54,564 nucleotides of DNA from an uncultured Saprospiraceae bacterium. GTDB taxonomy: Bacteria; Bacteroidota; Bacteroidia; Chitinophagales; Saprospiraceae. Position numbers and translations under genes: made by a program. Shown here one piece after another: positions 1-6,866 of this stretch. The notes beneath the pieces were generated by a model. The model had not been told where the DNA came from and made no database searches. It saw nothing but the letters and a program-made list of their open reading frames with translations. Each line of letters starts with the position of its first letter. Positions within the stretch are counted from its first letter, which is position 1. The DNA lies in NCBI GenBank assembly GCA_937922815.1, contig CALAJP010000258.1, positions 1 to 54,564 on the forward strand. Direction: 5' to 3'.

Positions 1-61
1 AGTAAGTATGGCCATTCTTTTTTATATTTGTGCTACAGCAGCTTGGACAAGATGTATACAT
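1..61 (-). CDS. IS1-family InsA-like transposase, N-terminal fragment cut by window edge
   Basis: Read on the minus strand from an ATG at 61-59, the frame gives MYTSCPSCCSTNIKKNGHTY and stays open to base 1. CPxC followed by S-T-N-x-x-K-N-G is the start of the zinc finger of IS1-family InsA-type proteins (CPxCxSxxxxKNG...), which bind the element's ends. Only 20 codons are visible, so activity and the second half (InsB or a fused DDE domain) cannot be judged. The family call rests on this motif alone. A minus-strand GGCGGTGTATCA (plus 128-139) would be a suitable terminal inverted repeat about 70 bases upstream of the start, but the other end is outside the window. Confidence 0.6.
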   Translation of the reverse strand, partial: MYTSCPSCCSTNIKKNGHTY

Positions 62-140
62 AATTTTTTTTTGATAATCTTAAAATTACGTTTTTTATCC
101 GAGTTGCTTATTTCTTAGCATTACATTTGATACACCGCCG

Positions 141-216
141 ATTAAAAATGTTATTTCTACTTTACTCTTCATTAAGTACTCGTCCCTACACCTACGGAGG
201 AGATTCCATACTTTCC
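141..216. repeat. Dispersed intergenic repeat, copy 1
   Basis: About 76 bases align without gaps to 49256-49331, sharing an identical 13-base start (GATTAAAAATGTT) and roughly 70% identity overall by eye. Most differences are C/T or A/G changes. The block is richer in GC than its surroundings. In one frame copy 1 reads M-L-F-L-L-Y-S-S-L-S-T-R-P-Y-T-Y-G-G and copy 2 reads M-F-F-L-P-H-S-S-S-S-T-H-L-Y-T-Y-G-D-stop, so neither is clearly a gene. Copy 1 directly abuts the probable end of the IS1-like element. Confidence 0.45.
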
Positions 217-486
217 TTAGTCGAAATTAAAACGCCTAATTTTTTCTCTGATGTAATCCAATTCATAGTAAAGTATAGTGAAATGAATTTTTTTTTATTA
301 AAATGCCCTTAATTTGGCATCACTGTTTTTTATTGTAAATAAATGAATTTTATGAGTTTATGTTTATAAATAGATGTTTGTGGTGTCACTAATTGACGAA
401 AAGTTAGATATAAGTACATGTTTTCGCCTATATATTTATATCATAACAAACAAATAATCTATCAAACTAATTACAAACTTACTATC

Positions 487-567
487 ATGGAATACTTCAT
501 CATCTTTTCAGTTCTAATATCAACAATTGTAACTTTTGGAACTGCTTTTTCAAGCAAGCCTAAATAA
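487..567 (+). CDS. Small single-span membrane peptide, 26 aa, hypothetical
   Basis: An ATG-started frame of 26 codons encodes M-E-Y-F-I-I-F-S-V-L-I-S-T-I-V-T-F-G-T-A and ends in S-S-K-P-K. The first 20 residues form one hydrophobic span and the tail is positively charged, which suggests an inner-membrane peptide with a cytoplasmic lysine tail. It stands alone in the 757 bases before the cNMP/CBS gene and is followed 73 bases later by a hairpin with a T-run (641-678), the arrangement of an independent short transcript. TATATTTA at about 432-439 could be a -7 box. The family is unknown. A chance ORF of this length is possible, and the terminator is the main support. Confidence 0.4.
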   Translation: MEYFIIFSVLISTIVTFGTAFSSKPK

Positions 568-640
568 AATATAAAGTATATTTTTAAGTAATCAATAAAG
601 GATTTAAAACAAAAATTTAAATCATTTTTCTTTTTTCAAT

Positions 641-678
641 AAGACAAAAGCGATCTTCGAATCTCTTTTGTCTTTTTT
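641..678 (+). terminator. Rho-independent terminator after the small peptide gene
   Basis: Arms AAGACAAAAG (641-650) and CTTTTGTCTT (665-674) pair perfectly around a 14-base loop and are followed by TTTT (675-678). It would end a short transcript covering 487-567 before the cNMP/CBS gene at 758. Confidence 0.65.
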
Positions 679-757
679 ATTGCCTATATTTTGTGATTTC
701 GTTTAAGAATTTTGCAAAAAATACGATTAGTACTGAAAAATATTTAAATTTTATCTA

Positions 758-2716
758 ATGACTGCGGTAAGTGTAATTAACAAAATCAGTGATTTTCTAT
801 CCAAGTTCGCTCCTTTTTCCTTTTTGTCTGGGGCCGATGTTTATACCTTAGCATCTGCTGTCGAAGTACACTATTTTGACAAAGAGGAATATATTTTTCA
901 ACATAAAAGCCCCTCTTTACACAAAATGTTTGTACTGAAGAAAGGTGTCGTAAAATTATTTCTTCATAAAAAAGAAGAAAAAGAACTGATTGATATTTGT
1001 GATATTGGACAAAGTTTTGGTTTGCGGGCTGCTTTTTCTTCTAATGATTACATCCTTGACGCTGTTGTTGAAAATGAAGCATTAGTTTATTCTATTCCTA
1101 TCGATGTAATTAAAGAGCTGATGGAGCAAAACCCTAAAATGGCTTTATTTTATGCCGAAGGCTTTGCTAGTGGAAGTCCTATTATTAAACTGAACGATAA
1201 AGAAGAAAATAGAAATCGTAAAACAAGACATGATTTGTTGTTGAATAAAACAGATCTTAAAAAAAATGCCTATTTACAAGATTTAGTAGTCGTAAAACCA
1301 AACAAAAAAGTAGTTTCAGTTAGCGAAGACATTACGATTTGGGAAGCAGCAAAAATAATGACGACTCAAAAAGTGGGCTCTGTATTGGTCGTTGACAAAG
1401 ATGATTTTCCGATTGGAATAGTAACAGGTAACGATTTTGTAAAAAAGGTGGTTAGTGAAAGTATGCCTTACGAAAATTCTGTTGCTGAAATTATGTCTAA
1501 GCCTGTCCACACGATTTCTGCAAACCAAAATGTTGCCCTTAATTTAATGGAGATGACCAAAAATAATATTCGACACCTTGTGATAACAGAAGATGGTTCT
1601 CCGAAAAGTCGAGTAATTGGTGTTATTTCTGAAAGGGATTTAATGTTGTATTTAGGAAAACAACCTGCAACTATTGTCAAACGAATGCAAAAAGTTTCTA
1701 CTAAATTGGGCGCTAAGATTCTTAGAGAGAAGGCGGATTCTTTGATTAGAAATTATTTGGAACAAGACTTGGCGACTCCATTTATTTGCGAAGTGGTTTC
1801 CAGTATTAATGATATGTTGATTCGGAGAATTATAGAGTTATCGTTGGATGAAATGAAGGAAATGGGAGAACCTATTGATGTTAACTCTTTCTGTTGGGTA
1901 ACTTTGGGAAGTGAAGGTAGAAAAGAACAGTTATTGAAAACAGACCAAGATAATGCTATAATATTTAAAGACGTAGATGAAGATGAGCGGCACGAAGTGC
2001 GAAAAAGCCTCCTAAAATTGGCGGATTTAATAAATAGAGGGTTAAATTTAGTAGGTTTTGAAATGTGTCCAGCAGAAATAATGGGACGTAACCCCAGTTG
2101 GTGCCTAACGGTTTCCGAATGGAAAAATAGATTTTCGAATTGGACTTCTAAGATTAATGAAGTATCGATGGTTCATTCTACCATATTTTTCGACATGCGT
2201 TATGTTTGGGGAAATGAAAGCCTGCATAACGAAGTAAGAGATTTTAGTTTTAGCTCAGTGAATAATAATACACTTTTTATACCTTTCTTAGCAAAAAATG
2301 CACTGGAAAACCCACCTCCATTGAGCTTTTTTAGCAATCTCGTTTTGGAATCTAATGGTGTTCACAAAGACATGTTCGATTTGAAAAAACGTGCTATCCG
2401 CCCTTTGATTGATGGTGCAAGAGTGTTGGCTTTATTTTATAATATCCATTCGGTTTATACTACTTTGGAACGATTCGAAGAATTAAAAAAATGTATCCCC
2501 GAAGAGTCTCACTTGTTTGACGATTGTATGCATGCATTCGAAACCGTGTTACGCTATCGAGCATTGAGTGGATTCAAGTATAAAGATTCGGGAAGATATA
2601 TTAGACCCGCAAATTTAGAAAACATGGAAAAACAGATATTAAAATTTGTTTTTAAAACTATTTCGGAACTACAATCGCTATTAAAAGTCAAGTTTAAATT
2701 AGTTTTGTTATCATGA
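758..2716 (+). CDS. cNMP-binding / CBS-pair / DUF294 putative nucleotidyltransferase
   Basis: This 652-residue cytoplasmic signalling protein has three parts. Residues 10-130 form a cyclic-nucleotide-binding fold, and 187-300 form two CBS domains of the adenosine-nucleotide-sensing type. From about 310 on comes the DUF294 putative nucleotidyltransferase region with its C-terminal helical domain. GSEGRKEQLLKTDQD at 384-398 matches the nucleotidyltransferase signature (G-S-x-G-R...D-x-D). The same architecture occurs in many bacteria next to a DnaQ-like exonuclease, and that is the case here: the stop codon overlaps the next start in ATGA, so the two are translationally coupled. The natural substrate is not known. 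Inference: ligand binding at the cNMP and CBS domains controls nucleotide transfer onto an unknown target. The ATG at 758 gives the full cNMP fold. Confidence 0.88.
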   Translation: MTAVSVINKISDFLSKFAPFSFLSGADVYTLASAVEVHYFDKEEYIFQHKSPSLHKMFVLKKGVVKLFLHKKEEKELIDICDIGQSFGLRAAFSSNDYILDAVVENEALVYSIPIDVIKELMEQNPKMALFYAEGFASGSPIIKLNDKEENRNRKTRHDLLLNKTDLKKNAYLQDLVVVKPNKKVVSVSEDITIWEAAKIMTTQKVGSVLVVDKDDFPIGIVTGNDFVKKVVSESMPYENSVAEIMSKPVHTISANQNVALNLMEMTKNNIRHLVITEDGSPKSRVIGVISERDLMLYLGKQPATIVKRMQKVSTKLGAKILREKADSLIRNYLEQDLATPFICEVVSSINDMLIRRIIELSLDEMKEMGEPIDVNSFCWVTLGSEGRKEQLLKTDQDNAIIFKDVDEDERHEVRKSLLKLADLINRGLNLVGFEMCPAEIMGRNPSWCLTVSEWKNRFSNWTSKINEVSMVHSTIFFDMRYVWGNESLHNEVRDFSFSSVNNNTLFIPFLAKNALENPPPLSFFSNLVLESNGVHKDMFDLKKRAIRPLIDGARVLALFYNIHSVYTTLERFEELKKCIPEESHLFDDCMHAFETVLRYRALSGFKYKDSGRYIRPANLENMEKQILKFVFKTISELQSLLKVKFKLVLLS

Positions 2717-3417
2717 TAAAAAAGTGGTTGAAGGATAGAAATATTAAAAAACAGATGGAAGCAGGTGTTTACCCTTCTTTTATTGCCGAATATTGGAATC
2801 TCAAAACAGATATTCCTCCTTTAGACAAGAAGATAAATGAACTTCGTTTTGTGGTTTTGGATACTGAAACTTCGGGTTTGGATCTAAAAACAGATTCTAT
2901 AATCTCGATAGCTGCCGTAGATGTGTTTAATAATTCGATTCGTATTCATTCCTCTTTCGAAATGATGGTCGCTCGACAATCTACGGGCAATCAACAGAGT
3001 ATTTCTATTCATGAAATAATGAAATCGGATTTAAAAAATGCACATTCTGTAAAAGAAGTATGCCACGACTTTTTAGATTACTTAAAAGCAGATATTATTG
3101 TTGCTCATCATGTCGGTTTTGATGTAGGAATGATCAATAAAATGTTAAATACAATTGCTCCTCAATTTAATTTATATAATCGTGTTGTAGATACCGCTCA
3201 ATTGGTCAAAAAAATAGAGACTCCTGCATTAGCTTCTCCTTATTATTCTTCACACCTCTCTTATGATTTAGATTCTATATTAGACCGTTATGAAATTGAT
3301 GCATTTGATAGACATACAGCTTGGGGAGATGCTTATACGACGGCTATTTTGTTTATGAAGTGTGTCAAAAAATTAGAATTACAAGGCTATCGAACGCTGA
3401 AAGACCTATTGGTTTAG
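2713..3417 (+). CDS. 3'-5' exonuclease, DnaQ/RNase T-like (DEDDh)
   Basis: A 234-residue protein with an exonuclease domain of the DNA polymerase III epsilon type. The ExoI motif is V-V-L-D-T-E-T-S-G-L near residues 47-56 (catalytic D50 and E52). ExoII lies around V-A-H-H-V-G-F-D-V-G-M near 130-140. ExoIII is H-T-A-W-G-D-A near residue 200, with the His and Asp of the DEDDh class. The first 40 residues are outside the domain. The gene overlaps the cNMP/CBS/DUF294 gene by four bases. The pair is widespread and conserved, suggesting a joint role in processing nucleic-acid ends under nucleotide control, but that role is inferred. It is too short and lacks the partner-binding tail needed to be called dnaQ itself. 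Confidence 0.85.
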   Translation: MIKKWLKDRNIKKQMEAGVYPSFIAEYWNLKTDIPPLDKKINELRFVVLDTETSGLDLKTDSIISIAAVDVFNNSIRIHSSFEMMVARQSTGNQQSISIHEIMKSDLKNAHSVKEVCHDFLDYLKADIIVAHHVGFDVGMINKMLNTIAPQFNLYNRVVDTAQLVKKIETPALASPYYSSHLSYDLDSILDRYEIDAFDRHTAWGDAYTTAILFMKCVKKLELQGYRTLKDLLV

Positions 3418-3454
3418 TTTTTTAAGGATTAACCTAAAATTTAAAGTGAATTAA

Positions 3455-3485
3455 TTGCTCGCTACGGCGAATTGCTCTACTTTTG
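3455..3485 (+). promoter_or_regulatory. Bacteroidota-type promoter for the SulP gene
   Basis: TTG at 3455-3457, a 20-base spacer, then TACTTTTG at 3478-3485 match the -33/-7 consensus of Bacteroidota (TTG, TAnnTTTG). The predicted start of transcription is near 3490, giving a leader of about 60 bases before the ATG at 3553. Confidence 0.65.
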
Positions 3486-3552
3486 CAGCTTGTTTTAAAA
3501 AATTACCATAAAATTGGTAAGAATTAAGATTTATTCAGCTAAATCAGTACTT

Positions 3553-5130
3553 ATGAATAAGATATTTAATTTGTTTGACTTTCAACAAAAAGTAGATTAC
3601 AAAACCGAAATCCTTTCAGGCTTAACGGTGGCATTGGCACTTGTTCCTGAAGCAATTGCATTTGCTTTAATTCCAGGGTTCTCTCCGTTAACGGGATTAT
3701 ATGCAGCCTTTGTTTTGGCTTTGGTTACTTCTATTTTTGGTGGTCGTCCAGGTATGATTTCTGGAGCAACGGGTGCTGTTGCTGTTGTTTTTATCGGATT
3801 GATATTAGAATTGAAAAGAAATTTTCCAGACATAGAGCCAGATACCATACTTCATTATGTTTTCGGAACCGTAATTATTGCAGGGGTTTTACAAATAGCA
3901 GCAGGATTTTTACGATTGGGTAAATTTATTCGATTGGTACCTCATCCCGTTATGTTTGGTTTTGTTAATGGATTAGCAATTATCATATTTATGGCTCAAT
4001 TCCCTAATTTTTATGTCAAGGGAACAGACCAGTTATTGTCAGGGACAGCGATGTTTGTAATGTTAGGCTTAACATTATTGACGATGTTGATTATTTGGGG
4101 ATTACCTAAATTAACAAAAGCAATTCCTTCTTCTTTGGCTGCTATTGTTGTGGTATCGGCGATTGTTATAGGTTTTGATGTGGATACGTTAGCGGTTTCT
4201 GATATTATGAATGAAGGAGAAACTATCAAAGGTGGATTTCCTCCTTTGACTATACCTCAGATTCCTCTTACATTTGAGACTTTAAAAATTATTTTACCCT
4301 ACTCTGCAATGGTTGCGGGGGTAGGATTGATAGAAAGTTTATTAACCTTAAATATCGTGGACGAAATAACAGAAACACGAGGGCGAGGAAATAAAGAATG
4401 TGTAGCTCAAGGAACAGCAAACATTTTATCAGGGTTTTTGTCAGGAATGGGAGGTTGTGCAATGATTGGACAGAGTTTGATTAACACGTCTTCAGGAGCA
4501 AGAGCAAGATTGTCAGGAATTACGGCAGCTGTAATGTTGTTAGTTTTTATCATGTTTGGTTCAAGTTTGATTGAACGTCTTCCGATGGCAGCATTGGTAG
4601 GGTTGATGTTTATGGTAGCAATTGGAACATTTGAATGGGCTAGTTTTAAGACTTTCCGCAAAATGCCAAACTCTGATGTAGTCGTTATGCTTTTGGTGAC
4701 ATTAGTAACCGCTATTACACACAACTTGGCAGTAGCAGTATTGTTAGGAGTTATTATTTCGGCATTGGCTTATTCTTGGGAGAATGCCAAGAGAATTCGG
4801 GCAAGAAAACATATCGATGAAAATGGTACTAAGCATTACGAAATTTATGGCCCATTATTTTTTGGCTCAACGACTTTATTCGCAGAAAAATTTGATGTTC
4901 AGGATGACCCAGAACATGTAATTATTGATTTTAAAGAAAGTCGTGTAGCTGATATGTCAGCCATCGAAGCGTTAAATAAAATTACTGAACGCTACCAAAA
5001 AGTAGGCAAAAAAGTTCAGTTGAAGCATTTGAGCCGCGATTGTAAACGACTATTGGGGAATGCCGATAATTTAATTGCGGTTGATGTTCTTGATGAACCA
5101 ACTTATAAAGTTGTTTCTGATAAGTTTTAG
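3553..5130 (+). CDS. SulP/SLC26-family anion transporter with STAS domain
   Basis: A 525-residue inner-membrane protein. Residues from about 15 to 420 are a series of hydrophobic segments with the family signature near the N-terminus (LVPEAIAFALIPGFSPLTGL). Roughly 425-510 form a cytoplasmic STAS domain (VIIDFKESRVADMSAIEAL). SulP proteins move sulfate, bicarbonate or other anions, usually as Na+ or H+ symporters, and the substrate cannot be read from the sequence. The frame can be extended to a TTG at 3514, but the ATG at 3553 gives the normal family start (MNKIFNLFDF) and fits the promoter at 3455-3485. It is a single-gene unit closed by a strong terminator at 5160-5203. No carbonic anhydrase or sulfur gene adjoins it. 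Confidence 0.9.
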   Translation: MNKIFNLFDFQQKVDYKTEILSGLTVALALVPEAIAFALIPGFSPLTGLYAAFVLALVTSIFGGRPGMISGATGAVAVVFIGLILELKRNFPDIEPDTILHYVFGTVIIAGVLQIAAGFLRLGKFIRLVPHPVMFGFVNGLAIIIFMAQFPNFYVKGTDQLLSGTAMFVMLGLTLLTMLIIWGLPKLTKAIPSSLAAIVVVSAIVIGFDVDTLAVSDIMNEGETIKGGFPPLTIPQIPLTFETLKIILPYSAMVAGVGLIESLLTLNIVDEITETRGRGNKECVAQGTANILSGFLSGMGGCAMIGQSLINTSSGARARLSGITAAVMLLVFIMFGSSLIERLPMAALVGLMFMVAIGTFEWASFKTFRKMPNSDVVVMLLVTLVTAITHNLAVAVLLGVIISALAYSWENAKRIRARKHIDENGTKHYEIYGPLFFGSTTLFAEKFDVQDDPEHVIIDFKESRVADMSAIEALNKITERYQKVGKKVQLKHLSRDCKRLLGNADNLIAVDVLDEPTYKVVSDKF

Positions 5131-5159
5131 TAGTATTAATTGATTATGCCACAATGGTC

Positions 5160-5203
5160 AAAAAGCCTCTCTCTTTTCCTATCGTTAAAGAGAGAGGCTT
5201 TTT
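5160..5203 (+). terminator. Strong hairpin terminator after SulP
   Basis: Seventeen-base perfect arms, AAAAAGCCTCTCTCTTT (5160-5176) and AAAGAGAGAGGCTTTTT (5187-5203), flank a ten-base loop. The A/T ends make it able to act in both directions, but it chiefly closes the SulP transcript. Confidence 0.9.
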
Positions 5204-5243
5204 GATTGATATAATATTGGATTAAACTTGATTTTTAAAAGCA

Positions 5244-5265
5244 TTAATCGTAATATTGCGATTAA
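5244..5265. promoter_or_regulatory. Near-perfect palindromic operator before the DUF6428 gene
   Basis: Arms TTAATCG (5244-5250) and CGATTAA (5259-5265) surround TAATATTG, and the whole 22 bases equal their reverse complement except at one symmetric pair. It lies 32 bases upstream of the ATG at 5298, where a repressor would cover the promoter or start of transcription. Palindromes of this size and A/T-rich centre are typical targets of dimeric ArsR/SmtB-type repressors, and DUF6428 genes are usually linked to arsR. No arsR is in the window, so the regulator would act in trans. Confidence 0.6.
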
Positions 5266-5297
5266 AGATTTTACTTCATTCATTTAAATTTATAAAA

Positions 5298-5753
5298 ATG
5301 AAACTTTCAAGAATTAAAGAGATTTTAAAAAACCTTAATAACATCGCTTTTCAGTTACCCGATGGTAGTTTGGTTCCTGCCCATTTCCATGTTACAGAAG
5401 TGGGAAAAATCAATAAACAGTTTATCGATTGTGGAGGGACACTTCGTGAAGAATCTGTTATCAATTTCCAATTGTGGAATGAAAATGATTATGACCATCG
5501 TTTGCACCCAGAAAAATTGGTACACATTATAGAACTGTCTGAAAAAAAATTGGGATTAACAGACGAAGAAATAGAAGTTGAATACCAAGGGACTACTATA
5601 GGAAAGTATGCACTAGATTTTGACGGAACTAATTTTTTATTGATAAATAAGCAAACCGACTGTTTAGCGAAATCTGCTTGTGGCATTCCTGCCAAAAAAG
5701 AATTAGAACTTGCGGTTAAAAATACCTGTACGCCAGGTTCTGGATGTTGTTAA
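5298..5753 (+). CDS. DUF6428 family protein, arsenic-operon associated
   Basis: A 151-residue soluble protein resembling DUF6428 (start MKLSRIKEILKNLNNIAFQL, then LVPAHFHVTEVG), a family repeatedly found in Bacteroidota arsenic-resistance operons and whose biochemical role is not established. It is Cys-bearing, with C-G-G near residue 42, two Cys near 125-131, and a tail ending C-T-P-G-S-G-C-C at 144-151. This is a plausible thiol site for arsenite or another soft metal, although that is inference. The longer frame from TTG at 5256 would run through the operator, so the ATG at 5298 is preferred. The stop codon lies inside the start of the acetyltransferase gene (10-base overlap), so the two are one unit under the palindrome at 5244-5265. 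Confidence 0.75.
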   Translation: MKLSRIKEILKNLNNIAFQLPDGSLVPAHFHVTEVGKINKQFIDCGGTLREESVINFQLWNENDYDHRLHPEKLVHIIELSEKKLGLTDEEIEVEYQGTTIGKYALDFDGTNFLLINKQTDCLAKSACGIPAKKELELAVKNTCTPGSGCC

Positions 5754-6244
5754 GTGAAAATTTTGTTCCCATTACGAAAGAAAACTACAATGAAACAAAA
5801 GAAATATACCGACAGGGGATAGAAACGGGCTTGGCTACTTTCGAGACTGAAACCAAATCTTGGGAACAATGGAATCAGTCGTATTTGCCTGTTTGTAGAA
5901 TTGCTTACATCTTTAATGATAAAATAGTTGGTTGGGCGGCTTTATCACCTGTATCTAAACGTAAGGTTTATCGAGGAGTGGCTGAAGTAAGTGTATATAT
6001 TCATGAGGATTGTAGAGGGCAAGGGCTTGGCGTCAAAATATTAAACGAATTGGTTAGTCAAAGCGAACAAAATGGTTTTTGGACTTTGCAGTCAGGAATT
6101 ATGAGTAAAAATATCGCAAGTATTAAAATACATAAAAATGCAGGGTTTAGAATTATTGGAGTTCGTGAAAGGGTTGCTCAACTTGATGGAGTATGGTTAG
6201 ATAATACCATTATGGAAAGACGAAGCATTATTGTAGGGTATTAA
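5744..6244 (+). CDS. GNAT N-acetyltransferase, PAT/ArsN1-like
   Basis: A 166-residue acetyltransferase of the phosphinothricin acetyltransferase type. It contains A-E-V-S-V-Y-I-H followed by the acetyl-CoA loop C-R-G-Q-G-L-G, then the family block N-I-A-S-I-K-I-H-K-N-A-G-F-R. Relatives acetylate phosphinothricin, methionine sulfoximine or, for ArsN1 enzymes in arsenic operons, the organoarsenical antibiotic arsinothricin. Translational coupling to DUF6428 favours an ArsN1-like role, but the substrate is inferred from context. The ATG at 5744 overlaps the previous gene by ten bases and keeps the whole N-terminal strand. No ACR3, ArsB or arsenate reductase follows, so this would be a minimal detoxification unit. 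Confidence 0.8.
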   Translation: MLLSENFVPITKENYNETKEIYRQGIETGLATFETETKSWEQWNQSYLPVCRIAYIFNDKIVGWAALSPVSKRKVYRGVAEVSVYIHEDCRGQGLGVKILNELVSQSEQNGFWTLQSGIMSKNIASIKIHKNAGFRIIGVRERVAQLDGVWLDNTIMERRSIIVGY

Positions 6245-6452
6245 TTTTCAATAACTTAAACATTGTATTAAAAAAGATTGCTATTCTGTATATTTTTTAC
6301 CTAAGAAGTCTTTGGTATTAAATCATATTATAAAAAAAAACATACATCAATATTCTCTTTTTTTTTGTTGAAAAATGTATTTGCATTGTTATTTGGATAA
6401 AAACGACATTTTGAAAAAAAATAAGGAATAAATCACCTACAAGAATACAATT
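6245..6452. other. Gene-free AT-rich stretch
   Basis: No ORF or convincing hairpin is seen here. It is rich in A and T runs and separates the acetyltransferase from the leader-like block at 6453, with which the duplicated surface-protein region begins. Confidence 0.5.
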
Positions 6453-6765
6453 TAGGCATGTGTTTTGGCAAAGTATATGAAACAGAAGGAAAAGTTATTT
6501 TTAATTTTTCTATGTATTTTTAAATACAACCATTAAACAAATGAACTACTTAAACTATAACACATTGAAACAAATGGCATTTGTTTCGTTAATACCAATG
6601 TCAACTCATTGTGTTCAAGAACATAAAACGCGACATATCGCATGTTTGTCTCATTTTATAAATTTAACATCTATCCAGAGAATAGTTGTCTTGGTACAAT
6701 CTATATGCAGAAAGACATCTCCAGCAAATGAAATTCTCATCCAACGGAATGAAGTGGGCTATTAA
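6453..6765 (+). pseudogene. Decayed 5' copy of the fibre-like gene at 9399 (leader plus signal-peptide start)
   Basis: The block TAGGCATGTGTTTTGGCA (6453-6470) and the pre-start segment with arms TGTATTT/AAATACA followed by ACCATTAAACAA and ATGAACTACTTAAA recur at 9305-9322 and before the ATG at 9399. The frame from 6541 starts M-N-Y-L-N-Y-N-T-L, as the intact gene starts M-N-Y-L-K-C-N-T-L. Nucleotide similarity fades after about 60 bases, just past the signal-peptide segment. The remaining 74-codon frame has no repeat or coiled-coil part and no recognisable domain. It is best read as the remnant of a first copy of gene A, deleted or overwritten after an A-B duplication. A short expressed peptide cannot be excluded. 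Confidence 0.65.
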
Positions 6766-6866
6766 ATAGAGCCTTATTTAAACTTTGATTTTAGTTAGAA
6801 AAGTGACTTAAAAATCAAGAGAACTCCTTATTAGTTCTATTAGATAACCATTTCAAACGATTGATA

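Noticed and set aside
127-312. 61-codon ORF across the first dispersed repeat
   Set aside because: No ATG at its start, the second repeat copy has an early stop, and the rest is low-complexity Phe/Lys sequence.
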